Shown: positions 34,381-46,288 of the stretch, piece after piece | How positions within the stretch are numbered: position 1 is the stretch's first letter | Layout of the letters: every line of letters begins with the position of its first letter | Origin: Crambe crambe | Taxonomy: Eukaryota > Porifera > Demospongiae > Poecilosclerida > Crambeidae | Reading direction: 5' to 3' | Assembly: GCA_963924555.1 (NCBI GenBank) | Contig: OZ004588.1 | Span: 1,798,001-1,862,000 of the forward strand | DNA length: 64,000 bases | The notes under the pieces: model-generated | The model's database searches: none | Seen by the model: only the letters and a program-made list of their open reading frames with translations | Told to the model about the DNA's origin: nothing | Position numbers and translations under genes: made by a program

Positions 34381-34559
34381 GAAGGTTAGGGGAAGATTCA
34401 AAGAGTTATGTTCGTGGAGTTGATATCAAGGCAAGGCCATCATCCAAACCCAACAAAAGCCAAGAACTACTTCTAGTTCAGATCATTGATGAAACTTCAG
34501 TTATGTCAGCTCCAGGACTTACAATAAATAGAAAACAAAGAAGAAACATAAAGATTTAG
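34381..34559 (+). CDS. Possible alternative terminal exon of the Death-domain/Roc-COR gene
   Basis: A good acceptor (gtgattacag) precedes a frame that, entered in phase 1 from exon 4, is open for 59 codons (GRLGEDSKSYVRGVDIKARP to RRNIKI) and ends in TAG 34557-34559. An AATAAA lies at 34830-34835. Used as a terminal exon it would give a roughly 530-residue protein with the Death domains but no GTPase, COR or last domain. It cannot be an internal exon because of the stop. Decayed relatives of its start occur near 29341 and 30378. No domain recognised; it may equally be a relic. Confidence 0.3.
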
Positions 34560-35694
34560 ATATTCAACTGGACACATTGAAGGCTTACCATCTATAATGA
34601 GCTTTCTATCACCTCATAGAAAAGAATCACCTGTTCCTTAGATTGATGAATTTGAGCATTTAGTTTTCATAAGGTTTATATGATGAAGCACTAGCTATAT
34701 GATATTGAATTAACAAGGTCTCAAATTGCATCTTGGAACCAATTAGCTCTTTATGGAATCAGTGTAAATACCATAATCGTATAAATTTTCAGAGGTTTAA
34801 AATTTCATGATTTCCGGAGCTGTTCCTATAATAAAAAATTTCTGCAGATCTTGGAAAATAATGCATGCGCATAATATCTATATCATTGCCTGCTGCTGGG
34901 GCCGAGTGACATGCATGATGGCGTGATTTGTGGCTACTACTGAGAAACCTAGATAGTCCCCCAAAAAGAAGAAAAGCTGGGCTGGCGATGCCAGACTAAA
35001 ATCTGGACTGCTACGGAAGCGAGACACTTCATTGTAGAAGAGAGACAGGTAATGGCCATGATCCCGCATCACGCATGCATGCACATCGTTATCATTATGA
35101 TGTCATAGTTCTAATTATTTTCAAGGATTCTGATCGACTACGAAAAAAACAAAAATAAAATCCCATCGAAAATTTATACGAATACGGTATATTTTTTCAC
35201 TGCTACTACTTTTCAGGAATGTGATAAGTATAAATGTTTGTATGTTATTAGTTGCACTATTGGCATTATCTGGTTCTCCACCATTGGCTGACTAAAGTGG
35301 TACTAGGTAGCTAGCTACCCTGTCAATTGCTAGCAAATTCTTGATTGCTGATCGATTCTTTACCTTACGTAATTTGGAGCTGGCTACCACTAACATGATC
35401 AGCACTCACTTGGCAGCTAGTGAGCATAAAGAAAGAAGAAATTGTTTTGTTTATCATTCCACTATCATATCTGGAATATAGTAGAATGTCCTTACATGTG
35501 CATGCAAAAAACTAATACGTAATGTCCAAGAAAAAACTGCAGGATAGTATGCATGATGTTCTATGTCTGTTGTGTGTGTAACACATACCAAGTAGAAAAA
35601 AATTAAATTTGAGTGGGTGTATTAAATATTAGTAATATAATTTATACATGCACAATGACATTCGTCTGTTTTTTGTTTCATTGACTACCCGTAG

Positions 35695-37839
35695 GTTCTG
35701 CTGAGTCACGTCGACTGTATAACGAAGCAATGAAGCAGGGACACGTAAAGTCCCAGATCAACAAAGCCCTCCTTTATGGGGCTCCAGGAACCGGAAAATC
35801 AAGTTCAATGGACCTTTTTGTCGGTAACCCTCCAAGACAAGCCAGAATAAGCACTCCTTTAGCTGCTCGTCCAATTACAATGATTCAAATGGGAATCACA
35901 TCAAAGGAGTGGAAAAAGCTTCATCCAAAAGAACGGAAAGAAATTCTAGCAAGGGCCATATATGCTCAGCTTCATGCCAACGACACAAATTCAGGTGAAG
36001 ATTGTGAGTCATCAGCTAATTCTGGTGAGAGTTCTGATTCTGATGAAATATTAACGACTCCAGAGCATAAAGAAGCTCGTAGTAAAGAGGATAAGTCGAC
36101 ACGTGACGTACATCCACGAGTACACCCAGCAACTCCTTCCAGTCCAACATCTGCTAGCAAACCAAAGAAAGGTTCTCATTCGAAGGAAAAGATTTCACTG
36201 CCATCCCTTGGCACACACGATGAACTAACAAAATTATTGGATGAAATTTCCAAATCAGATGATCTTGAAGCTTTACCTGTCTTCCGGAAAGTTAAACTAA
36301 TCGATTCTGGTGGACAACCGCAATTTCATGAGGTGTTACCTGTATTTCTTCGTCGCATGTCCCTCTACATATTCGTCTTCAAGTTGTCAGAAGAACTCGC
36401 CACCAAGCCCATGGTAGAGTATTTTGGGGAGGATGGGAAACGTGTGGGGACACCTTACCAATCAGCTCAGTCCAACGAGCAGCTATTGAAGCACTGCCTT
36501 CGCACTTTGCACACTCACAGATCATCTCCCGATACTAAAGGTGAGTGCTCCAAAATCATGATCATAGGGACCCACAGGGACGAAGAACACCTGTGCACGA
36601 CCGAGACAAGAGAGGAGAAGAACAAGAAGTTAGAAGAGCTGTTACTGCCGATGTTCCAAGAGGAAGTTGTCTATTACAACCTGGCAGAAAATGAGGTGAT
36701 CTTTCCAGTCAATGCCAAAAATCCTGAAGAGCTTGATAAGAGTACAGCTAGAGATATCCAAAGTGTAGTCCTAACAAAGTGTATGCCTGATCCCATTGAT
36801 GTGCCCCTTCAGTATTTCTCTTTGGAAATTATCCTTGAAGAAGTCAGCCTTTCTTTAGACAGAGGGGTATTGAGCAAAGAAGAATGCCTTCGAGCAGCAG
36901 ATAAGCTTTTCTTTAATGAGCATACACTGGATGCAGCTCTCCAGTTCCTAGATGAAATTTCATCAGTCTTTTATTTCCCCGAGGTTCTGGATGGTGTTGT
37001 ATTTACTAACCCTCAAGTCCTTTTGGATAAGGTAACCGAGTTGGTGGAGATTACCTATTGCTTGAGAGAAAAGGTTGGTGGAAAAGCACTTCGTGCACTC
37101 TCTGGAGGCTGGAAGAAGTTTAAAGATCATGGCATTGTTAGCTTAGAGCTTCTGCAAGAGAAAGAGTTTAATAAGCATTATGTGGCTGATATCTTTACTC
37201 CTGTTGATCTGGTCAAGCTCTTTAGAAAGTTGCTCATCATAGCTGACTTTAGTGCTTCAGAGTACATCATGCCTGCCCTCCTTCCTGTTCTCGAAACTGA
37301 GAAGGTTCATAAATATCGTGTCTCTAATGATTCACTTGTAGCCCCTCTTGCTCTGGACTTCCCACTTGGAGGTCCTCGTCTCGGTACATACTGCAGTCTT
37401 ACCTGCTTTCTTATCTCTAATGACAACCAGTTTCCCCGTCCTTGGAAAATAGTGTTGCTTCCTCCTTCCAACACTCCAGCTTGCCTAAATAGAAACTGCA
37501 CCCAATTCATGGTACCTGGCTTTCCTGGCTCAGTCACTCTGATTGACACATTCTTTCATGTTGAGATCCATGTGGATGACACTGCCGAGAAAGTTTGTAG
37601 CAAGCTCTGCTCTTTTGTCTCTCAGGCTGTGTTTGCAGGTCTAAAGAAAGCCATGATAGTTCTTGGGTACAACAACTCGATCCCTTCAAAAGCACTTCTT
37701 TGTCCTTGTGGGGCTAAAGATCCCCATGTTGCCACTTTCGGGGATGGTCTCTGGATCTGCAGTCGAGATAACAAAGTATTTGGAGATCTTACTCCTAGAC
37801 ACCAGCTGTGGATAGAACAAAAATATCCCTCTAAAGATG
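35695..37839 (+). CDS. Death-domain/Roc-COR gene, exon 5: GTPase, COR and Cys-rich region
   Basis: Residues 470-1184. Acceptor 'ctacccgtag', donor GATG|GTAAGT, phase 1 each side. Visible GTPase motifs: Walker A YGAPGTGKSS (Gly-x4-GKS, residues 498-505), switch II DSGGQPQF (Asp 673) and G4 IIGTHRDEE (762-765), the THxD form used by Roc domains. About 170 residues separate G1 from G3, against roughly 40-50 in Ras-like proteins; the excess is a Ser/Glu/Lys-rich probably disordered insert. The segment from PLQYFSLEIILEEVS to FSASEYIMPALLPVL fits a COR module, the dimerisation unit of Roco proteins. After it comes SLTCFLISNDNQFPRPW and a Cys motif, ALLCPCGAKDPHVATFGDG then WICSRDNKVFGDLTPRHQLW, perhaps zinc-binding. 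Expected role: GTP-dependent switch in a cytosolic death-fold complex. Whether it hydrolyses GTP cannot be told. Confidence 0.85.
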
Positions 37840-37969
37840 GTAAGTCCTTATATACATACATATATACATACATACAAACATAATTATATTAATACACTTA
37901 AGTATTGCTTGTTATTAACTTTTCAGAACCACTAAGGTCACAAATCACTATATTTATATTTTGATACAG

Positions 37970-38050
37970 ATTCAGAAGTACTGCAAGAATCCACATCACC
38001 ATCCAGCCATGCATCTCTTCCAACTGGTCTTGCAATGCACACTTCACAAG
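37970..38050 (+). CDS. Death-domain/Roc-COR gene, exon 6: short linker
   Basis: Residues 1185-1211. Bounded by 'tttgatacag' and CAAG|GTTAGT, 81 nt, phase 1 on both sides. It encodes DSEVLQESTSPSSHASLPTG and on to MHTSQ, a polar Ser/Thr-rich tether between the Cys-rich region and the final domain. Being symmetric it could be skipped without loss of frame. Confidence 0.7.
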
Positions 38051-38231
38051 GTTAGTTAATTAGCTAAAATGAAAGCAAAGAAATGGATCTAAATTAGTCA
38101 GCACTTTACTTGAATAGTATTTTGTAATGCTTAAATGAAAGGCTGAAAGGCTGGGGCCACATTACTACATATTTATTATTATAATACCTTCTCATGATAT
38201 TTAGTTGATCTTCTATCATTTAATTCTACAG

Positions 38232-38545
38232 TGTCTTGCCCTCCTCCAACCATGATGGACATCCTGTGTTTCCCCCTGCAAGACTCTAATGTGAACTTAA
38301 CCACAGAAATCGGAGCAAAGTACCTTGAATTTGGAACATTCCTCCTGGAAGACCAGACTGGTGCACAAATCAGTGCCTTTGAGGTGGAACTCTGTAGGAA
38401 TGCACAAAGCATCAATTATCGAGTGTTTCGAGAGTGGCTGCATGGGAGGGGAAAGCAACCTGTGTCCTGGGAGACTCTGATTTCTGTGCTGGAAAATATT
38501 GGATTGAATGAACTTGCTAAATCTATAAGAGGTGTTAAACTATAG
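38232..38545 (+). CDS. Death-domain/Roc-COR gene, exon 7: C-terminal Death-like domain
   Basis: Residues 1212-1315, ending TAG at 38543-38545. The acceptor 'aattctacag' enters in phase 1 and gives VSCPPPTMMDILCFPLQ. The domain proper includes TEIGAKYLEFGTFLLEDQTG, YRVFREWLHGRGKQPVSWET and a final helix ISVLENIGLNELAKSI. The W-L-x(6)-P-V-S-W-x-x-L pattern is the Death-domain helix pair also seen in exons 2 and 4. The protein is therefore capped at both ends by death-fold modules. The next repeat unit's 5' module begins only 68 bp after the stop, so the 3' UTR is short or overlaps it. Confidence 0.8.
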
Positions 38546-38612
38546 ACTTATTATATTATTCTCAGTGCTATTTCTTATGCTCTTACGTACATGTTTGTCA
38601 ATAATATCTCTT

Positions 38613-38736
38613 TGCGCATGCGCAATTTGATTGCAAAGTGGCATGGTGTGCATTATTTTGAATCTCTTCAGTTAACGCATTTTGCAATTTGTGAGTAAGA
38701 AAGTTCGTGTACCTGCCGTTGAACTGACATTGTTCG
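38613..38736 (+). promoter_or_regulatory. 5' module of unit 3 with a perfect NRF1-type palindrome
   Basis: TGCGCATGCGCA (38613-38624) is the full symmetric NRF1 consensus. The module continues with GGCATGGTGTGCATTATTTT and ends TTCG|GTAAGT (donor 38737-38742). Homologous modules are at 5221, 45773 and 60285. NRF1 sites commonly sit in core promoters of animal genes; a role here is inferred from position before a donor. Confidence 0.5.
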
Positions 38737-41700
38737 GTAAGTAAAGAATAGCTTCAAAATCATCCAGTGATCTACCTACCATAGAGCAGGTTTCCTGCAT
38801 TCTCTCTCGTTTCCTGCAAGGGTGTAAAGAGAGCAGCAAAAAGACTAGGGCATGATTAAATTATCCTCGCCCTGTGCTGGCACTAACCACAGCAGTTATT
38901 GAGTCCTTTCTCCCTTGATAGATTGGAACCTACCCCCAGATGTCTCAACTCACTCCATTCCTTCCTCTCCTGATGAGACAGTCGTGAGTTAGTAGGAGTA
39001 GAGGAGCTGGAGAGAGATCTGAGATGACTAGTCAAGACTCACATTACTGACAAACAGGTATATGCAGTACATTAAGGAAGGACTTTCTCTCTCCCAGTCT
39101 GATAAGTATATGCATGTCTTCTGATTGCCCCTCACTCCCTCTATATATTGTACCATTGCGCTCACTGAGGGGGAGTTTGCACATCTGAGCACCTTATATG
39201 GCCCACCATTCATTCTGATTTTCTAATATACCTCCAACTGTCCCTATCTTGGAGGGACAGTCCCTATTTGATGTCTCACTTTTTCTTGGCTTTGTCCCTC
39301 TTTCTTCTGTGTGCAACTTTCTTATCAAATCAAGTTTTATGCAAAAAAAAAAAACACTATTTGGAAAATGTGTCCCTATTTTTACTTTGAGGTTGGGATG
39401 TATGTTATAATGATAAAACCCTTTAACCAGTCTAATTGCCAGCGTGCATCCGGTTGTATCTACGCAATATACATGCTCATCACGCGGAATATACGGACAC
39501 TAGGATACTAGGAAATTTTTATGACCTTGTATCTCTGGATTCTGTCAACATAAATCAACAAGACTTGGGCGGCATTTTTAGGCCGGCACAGATGACCTTT
39601 AGTGTGAATTTGGTACACGTAGCTATTACCACTAGAGAGTTATCAAGCCATGTCTCAATTTCAAGTGTATTGTTGGATTATAGGGCCATTTTCTGTAAAC
39701 AAGTTATTTCATTTTGATACCAGGTACATTCTATAGAGGAATACTTACTGCATGTATAATCCAACAATCATTTCTGTTCAAACATAATAACATAGTATAA
39801 ATGACACCACATCTTTGCCACAAATAAATCACAATACACACTATAATGACTACAGTCTTGACAGCTTTGTTTCTTGAATTTCTACTTCAGTGCCTGCAGT
39901 GATCAATGACAAGTACATCAGAGTAAACGTGGCCCCTGCTACATTTGTGTCATAAGGGAGTGTGCAGTATACACATCCAGAGAATATGGAACAAATGTTA
40001 ATTTTGGACCCAATGTCAAGCTTGCTATAACCGAGTAGCAGGAAATGTAAATTTTCACCCAGGACCGAAGGCCTAAACCAGTAACTACTGGTATATTAAA
40101 CTGCAATGCAAAACAGGGTCTACAGGCATACTAACATAGCCACACCTTCTAACAGGGAAATAACTGGTGGCGTTCACTGTGAATAACACAGTAAACACAC
40201 TTTCAAGGAACACTACATTCAGGTTTACAGTACCTTGCAACTTGCAAGCTCATAGGGAGTGAATGTGTATCAGATCCAACACAGAGAACAGTACTCTAAA
40301 TATTGCCCATCACCCGACATATTAACCCTTATTTGTTAGAATACATACTGACTATATGTTTGTAGTAAGATAACTTCTGTTCATCTCTCTGAAGGGCCCA
40401 TAAAAGCCATCTAAACTTCCATGATTCTCAACCACCATGGCTATTCTATGCTAAAAAGAGTTACTGTTTACTTACATAGCGGATGGTAAGGTAGAATAAG
40501 CCTATCACCATCTGTTGAGAACAAACCTACCACCTATAAGGTATCTAGTCTGATGAAAAGCCGAGCTCAAGAGATGTACCTCAGCGGCCATTTTCTCAAA
40601 AATTATGATGTCATCATGTAATATAAAAAGCATTGTAAATGTACGCTAGCTGGCGTATAGACTGTAACCACTTTGGCTGGCTTGTTGATGAGGTGTCTAT
40701 CCAGAGAGGTATGGCCCCCATTTTGTTTTCTAGTATCAAGTCATATGGCAAATTTAAGTTTAGGCTGGGTAGCTTTGATTAGAGGTGTACTATAATATTT
40801 ATAGTGTGAACGTAATATAATAGCTATGACATCTGATTCTTATCTTTCCAGCTCTGAGACTCTATTGTAGTTATATTTTTAACATACACTAAAACAATGT
40901 GCTCTAATGTAGAGCCATCTTCCATTTAAAGATCAGGCACAGCATTTTAAGCTTGTCATTTGCCGGCATTTTAGGCTTGTCATTTGCCAGCATTTTACCA
41001 GTTACACTAAAGCTAGCCATACCATCTGTGCTGATCTGACATGATAGTGATGCTTTAGACAATCCAAACTGAGGAATATGTGAAGAGCATGGACTACCTC
41101 TACATCAATATCTCTAAGCCAACCAACTCAAGTGAATGTGGCTGTTAATTATGATATCTGTCTACATGGGGAGCATTATAGTACACATGGAACAGAAACT
41201 ACTTAATCTCCCAAACTTTTGTCATGCTGTACCTGTTAGTTCACTCAAATGTTGCCTAAGAATATACATAATGTGATGTGCTTTATATAGAAATGATCCA
41301 CACGCACTTTTGTAGGTGCCATAGTCCATTCAGAAAAGAGGACATCTGTTGCTCACACAGATTATGTACGTACGTACGTATGCATATGGAGGGTGTCACA
41401 TGTTTGTCACATGCACACTATACTCAAGTTAGCTTTACTGTGGTATGCAGAGAGAGGTAGCTACCACTGCACATTCGAAAAATGCTACCTTGGACTATCA
41501 CATACTGCAGAGCATTGTTAGCTTGACAACTGGGTTGGGTATGGGCAGACAATGTGGATGAGTACACATAACTCCTTGCTTGTCAAAGTCTACATACCTT
41601 GCAGATTTATGGAACCATCAAAGGTCCTTCCTCTGGATTGAGTCTCAAAATGTATACATGTATTAACTGACAAACCAATGTTTAGTACATGTGGATCAAG

Positions 41701-41997
41701 AGTGATGACTAAGTGTTTCATTGGTTGCTAGCTTACCCTAGCAACTTAGCTTGGTGACTGTGGGGTTTTGAGTAGTGGGTTGGACTTGTCAAGTATGAGT
41801 TTCCTCAGAGTTGCCAGGTAACAATTATGTTTATATTTAGCAATGTGTCCATGGACCTTACAGTGTACATCCTCTCCCCCTCCACCTCTACAAGTTATTC
41901 CTGTAAATTATCACTTGTTTATGTGCACTACTTCATCAGTTAAAAATTCCAGCCAAGTTTCAAAGATCTGGAGTTGTGGGATATTTCCCTCCCCCCT

Positions 41998-42224
41998 CAA
42001 CGCAATACACATAATGTGTTGCATTTCCATGAGATCACTGAAGCACTGATGTTTGTATGCATTGCAGATAGAGCTGTTTTTTATAAACACTTCTCCACAC
42101 TTCTTTTTTTTTTTCTTTTTCATTGTTCTAACTAATCACTGTATGTTGTGTATGCAATTACAGAATGAGATGATGAAGTCCTCAAGGAAGAAGAACAGTC
42201 GTAATCGTCCCCAAACTCTTACAG
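41998..42224 (+). other. Stem-loop plus exon-like block, copy 2
   Basis: CAACGCAATACACATAATGT then GTTGC. The block 42164-42224, after 'aattacag' and ending ACAG|GTAACC, is open in frame 0 (NEMMKSSRKKNSRNRPQTLT), with a 10-nt deletion relative to copy 7. Confidence 0.45.
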
Positions 42225-43105
42225 GTAACCATCAATCACTTTCATATTTGTCTGTTTGATTCAAGCAGCCCCCACTTAGTCACTTTCCTTTTAAATGTGA
42301 TTTCCTTGTGGTGTGATTTTGAACCGATATTGAATTTATGGCCCTATTCTGTACTTATGTTGAGACCCTTTACCCAGCTAATGTGTATTGAGTGAACTTG
42401 ACTTTTATATGTTGAGGCTCCAGAGAGGTTTTAGCACTTTCAGTCGATATTTTCTGTTTAACAATGGCTAATATCCGGTATTAATCCTGTATTTTTAACT
42501 GTATTTTCGGAGAGTGTGCTCTATTAAGTTAACACCTTGTTTAGCACGGCATATTGAACCAAAGACACTTGACAAGTCCAGCCCACTACTTCACCTCAGC
42601 ACTCAGCTGAAAGGGAGGATTATCCCATAAAAAATAAAAATTTTTAAACGTCCATATCTTCATTATACTACCCCCTTATAAGCTTGATTTAGGTGTCAAA
42701 AGAGAGCTCTCTTTGAATGGTGTACTTAGTTACAACTTTACCCCCCCCCCCAAATATGGAATACCTGACATGACCTCAGTATTTAGATTTTTTTTAAAAT
42801 TACCACATACTTAGGAGGCCTTTGATACTCCTATCATAGCTTCTATGGGCCTAGCTGCTTTGAATGAACGAAGGGATTGTAAATGTGAAAAAAGTGTCAT
42901 TTCTTTACATCTACCTTCATATGTTTGGAACCATGGAAGCAACTTTTTTATGCTCTGCAGTTTTCCATTCACAATCAGTGGTAAAATTGTATAGAACCTT
43001 CCTCAATTGATGTGTGTTAGTGAAGTGGAAGTGGTTAGAATCTCTATGTCAAAAAATTTCAAAGCATCTGGGGGTCAGAGATAATGTCTGAGATTCCCCT
43101 CCCCT

Positions 43106-43294
43106 CAACACAATATGTACACATAATGTGTTGATGCTATCACTTGTAGTATATATGTTTTTGGCCAAACACACCCTCACTCCCCACATTTTTTACATCG
43201 TAGAATCTGTTTAAATATTGTATATTGTGAATGCAATCACAGAATGAGATAAAGGAAGAGGAGCAGTCGTAATCATCCCTCTAAGAGACCAAAG
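43106..43294 (+). other. Stem-loop plus exon-like block, copy 3
   Basis: The stem-loop is intact on the left; the block 43243-43294 is internally deleted but keeps 'atcacag' before and AAAG|GTAACC after. Confidence 0.4.
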
Positions 43295-45048
43295 GTAACC
43301 ATCAATCCTTTTCACCTTATACTTGTACTGTGTAACTTTAAAGTCAATTGGATCCCATTGCGTCTTGTGGCAAAAATGATGTGTAAAAGCAGCCCTTACT
43401 TAATTACTTTCCTTTCACATGTGATTTCTTAGAGCATTGTTATTGTATTTCTATCACCTTCTCCTCCTCAAGCCTCTTTGTGCATGTATGTACTAGCATG
43501 TGGAATCATGCATTGCTCTTATCCTGCTTCCCTTTTAGAAAGTGCCTTTTGTATGGCTCTATCCATGCTGTCCTATATTCAGGTTCAATACATTTTCTAG
43601 TAACTCCTTCATATCCACCAACATCATCCACCATCTCGTTGTCACATACATTAGTTAATTACATATGTTAATATCCTAGGAGAATGCACTATGTGTGTAT
43701 TCTACTGCATTGTTTAGTTGTCCAAATGTCACAATATCAGTTTGGCTAAATTGCCCGTGCTTTTATTTCTAGAGTTTGAAAAGGTTGTCCTGCACTTATA
43801 CTGCAGCTAGTCAGATAATTTTATAGTCTTATCTTCAGATAGGATCAATCTACACACTATGTATTAGTTATTAAGAGGGGGTGGGGCATGGTGTGGCTAA
43901 AATACCTTAAACCATAAAATTTTGATTACCTCGTACATCTCAGGAACCACTGGTTGGAATCAGCTAATTTTTTGCATGCAGCTTTCATAAGCCAAGGTGA
44001 TCAATGTAACAGTTAGTTTTTTTCTATATCTAGCTTAGACTTTTCAAATCACAAGGTCCGGCATGAAAAAAATAAGAATAAACAAAAAATTAATATTGAA
44101 ATTCAGAAAAACTCAATGTTATGTTGTAGAATACAGATAGAAGGTGTCTGAGAGAAAAAATTATCCAAGTAAGTCCAACAGTTCCTGAGAATTACAGGCA
44201 TTAGCAAAGTTGTTCATAGCACCCACGAAAATTAGGCAGTATTTAAAATTTTTGGTGTGTCTGGTAGTGACATGGTACTCTATAACTAGGATATCTTGCT
44301 TATTGCTGCTCTAAACAGCTCTGGAGTTATACTCCCCTAGCAACCATGTGTGGGCGGAGGGTTGCCAGCACCCTTAAGGTGTGTTTGTGCAGACCCAAAA
44401 TCCGAAGTACTGTCCTGGCTCTGTTCCTCTGGCATAATCAGGGGTGTATAAGGGAGGGCAAGCCTGGGGTATAGAAAAAAGAAGGGGGTGGGGGCAAACG
44501 AAAAGTAGATCTGCATGTGGTATAGATGACCGAGTGGCTACGAGGGGTGTGTGCCCCCTCCTGTGCAGACCATAAAAAAAAAATTATTTTTGGTGGTTGT
44601 ACTATGTCTAGTATTGGACTTTAGACTGAAGTTAAGGGTCCCTATGGGTATGTCAACCATGTGGTCCCATAACCATCACATTTGTACACATTAATACAAC
44701 ATCTTATATAAAAGTAGCACCCTACGCTGGTGGAAACTATTTTGTCCTGCACTTACTGGGTATGTATTGTTTGATTCTTTATTCATTACTGATGCAGTCA
44801 CCTAAATCCAATGTCCTATACAACAGTTCCATTGCACAGAGAATGCCTTTGAAGTGGTTACAGGACAAACATGTCTAGAAATAAATGACTCCCATGATAG
44901 TACCTGACACTCTGTAGTGGTATAATGTACATGTGTGGTATTCCCCTCTGTTTTCTTACAGATGCTTCAGCTAAAGGAAAACTGAAACATTTCAAACTTG
45001 GTTGCTGCTGATTTTGTTGACTCTACCTCCTCTCCCCTCCTCCCTCAG

Positions 45049-45127
45049 AGATTGCCTCCTCAATAAAAGGATCCAGCTGGTCCTTACTGAAGAGCACTTG
45101 CACCCATGGATTCTGGATCAACTAAAG
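45049..45127 (+). other. Penultimate exon-like block, unit 3
   Basis: After 'ctccctcag' and ending AAAG|GTACGT. It is homologous to 4644-4718 and 6864-6937; indels disturb both possible frames. The downstream terminal block near 45371 (GAGAGATGAGGGG) is too decayed to read. Confidence 0.4.
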
Positions 45128-45772
45128 GTACGTACATGGGCACTATTTAGAGTTATTCATGTGCAGAAAGGTTTTACGTAATTTGGACCCTTCTATATCA
45201 ATGTTGTGGTTAATGAGCCTTTGATGTGTGAGATAATCCCCACTCGCTTATATACCTCAGCCTGTTTCAATTCCAGTGTCCTCCCTCACACCTCCCAATC
45301 ACTATGACTTGTAACTATAGGCTGTGAATTGATTAGTCAATAATGACCCTTTGACCTTTGCCCTTTCTAGGAGAGATGAGGGGTTGGTGTATCGTCACAA
45401 GAATCTGAAAATGACAAAGTCTCTCACTTATGGAGATTGTAACTCTACCAAGAACCAGTGGTGACTGATTAGCCACACCCATGTGGCAACACCCACTTAT
45501 ATTGTAGTGGGTGTTGTCTTTCATCTTTTATAGAATATATCCATTATTTTGTATGAGAGTTCAGTATCATTATTTGATGTAACACTTTTATTGTCTGGAG
45601 ATGATGATCTGATAGCACTTTTGAATGAACGAGCCAGAATGATAATACTGTACAGCAGCAGGTATTCCTTGATTCTATGCCTTTCGTGTGGATCTTCCAT
45701 TTATTATGCAGGAAGTATGTTATTTATGACTGTACAATTCAATATACATGTATATTATTGCCAGGAGCAGTT

Positions 45773-45945
45773 TGCGCATGCGCATTTTTTGCAACCGGTT
45801 GCAAAGTGGCGGGCATTATTTAGCGTAGTAGACTGCGGAGTTTTTCTGAGGAGTGACTGTCGTCAACCCAATTGAACGATCGCGTAGGGCAGTGCTGTGA
45901 ATAAGAAAACTAGTCTTGAGTCTTTGTGCACCTGCCTTTGGATAG
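45773..45945 (+). promoter_or_regulatory. 5' module of unit 4 with a perfect NRF1-type palindrome
   Basis: TGCGCATGCGCA at 45773-45784, followed by GCAAAGTGGCGGGCATTATT and ending GATAG|GTAAGC. It is less than 300 bp after the 3' end of unit 3, the same spacing as between units 1 and 2. Confidence 0.5.
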
Positions 45946-46043
45946 GTAAGCAATGAAAACTCTTGCTTCAGTGATAGCAGATCCACCCATCATAGAGCCA
46001 TAGATAATCTATGATGTAGGAGATTCACCTCCCCATCCCCTCT

Positions 46044-46288
46044 CAACACAATACACATAATTTGTTGCATTTTTGAGATCACTGAAGCACTGATGTTCGT
46101 ATGGATTGCAGATAGAGCTGTTTTTGACGAAAATACCTCTCACCCCCTCCACTCTTCTTTTTTTTTTCTTTTTCATTGTTCTAACTAATCACTTTATGTT
46201 GTGTATGCAATTACAGAATGAGATGATGGAAGTCCTCAAGGAAGAGGAACAGTCGTTATCGTCCCTCTAAAATACCAAACTCTTATAG
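46044..46288 (+). other. Stem-loop plus exon-like block, copy 4
   Basis: The stem-loop has one mismatch (TTTGTTG). The block 46217-46288 is bounded by 'aattacag' and ATAG|GTAACC; an extra G after ATGATG shifts the frame. Confidence 0.4.

Larger units (their letters stand above)
38743..45480 (+). repeat. Repeat unit 3
   Basis: Mostly diverged cassettes: TATA-like tract with acceptor-like site near 39137, a poorly matching middle (39300-41800) in which I see nothing definite except a short GTAC repeat at 41365-41378, two stem-loop plus exon-like blocks (41998-42224, 43106-43294), and a 3'-end set (from 44962, 45049-45127, about 45371). No long ORF. Confidence 0.45.

Noticed and set aside
45549-45875. 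108-codon open frame ending near the 45773 module
   Set aside because: It crosses the NRF1-type palindrome and unit boundary; homologous positions in other units are not open.
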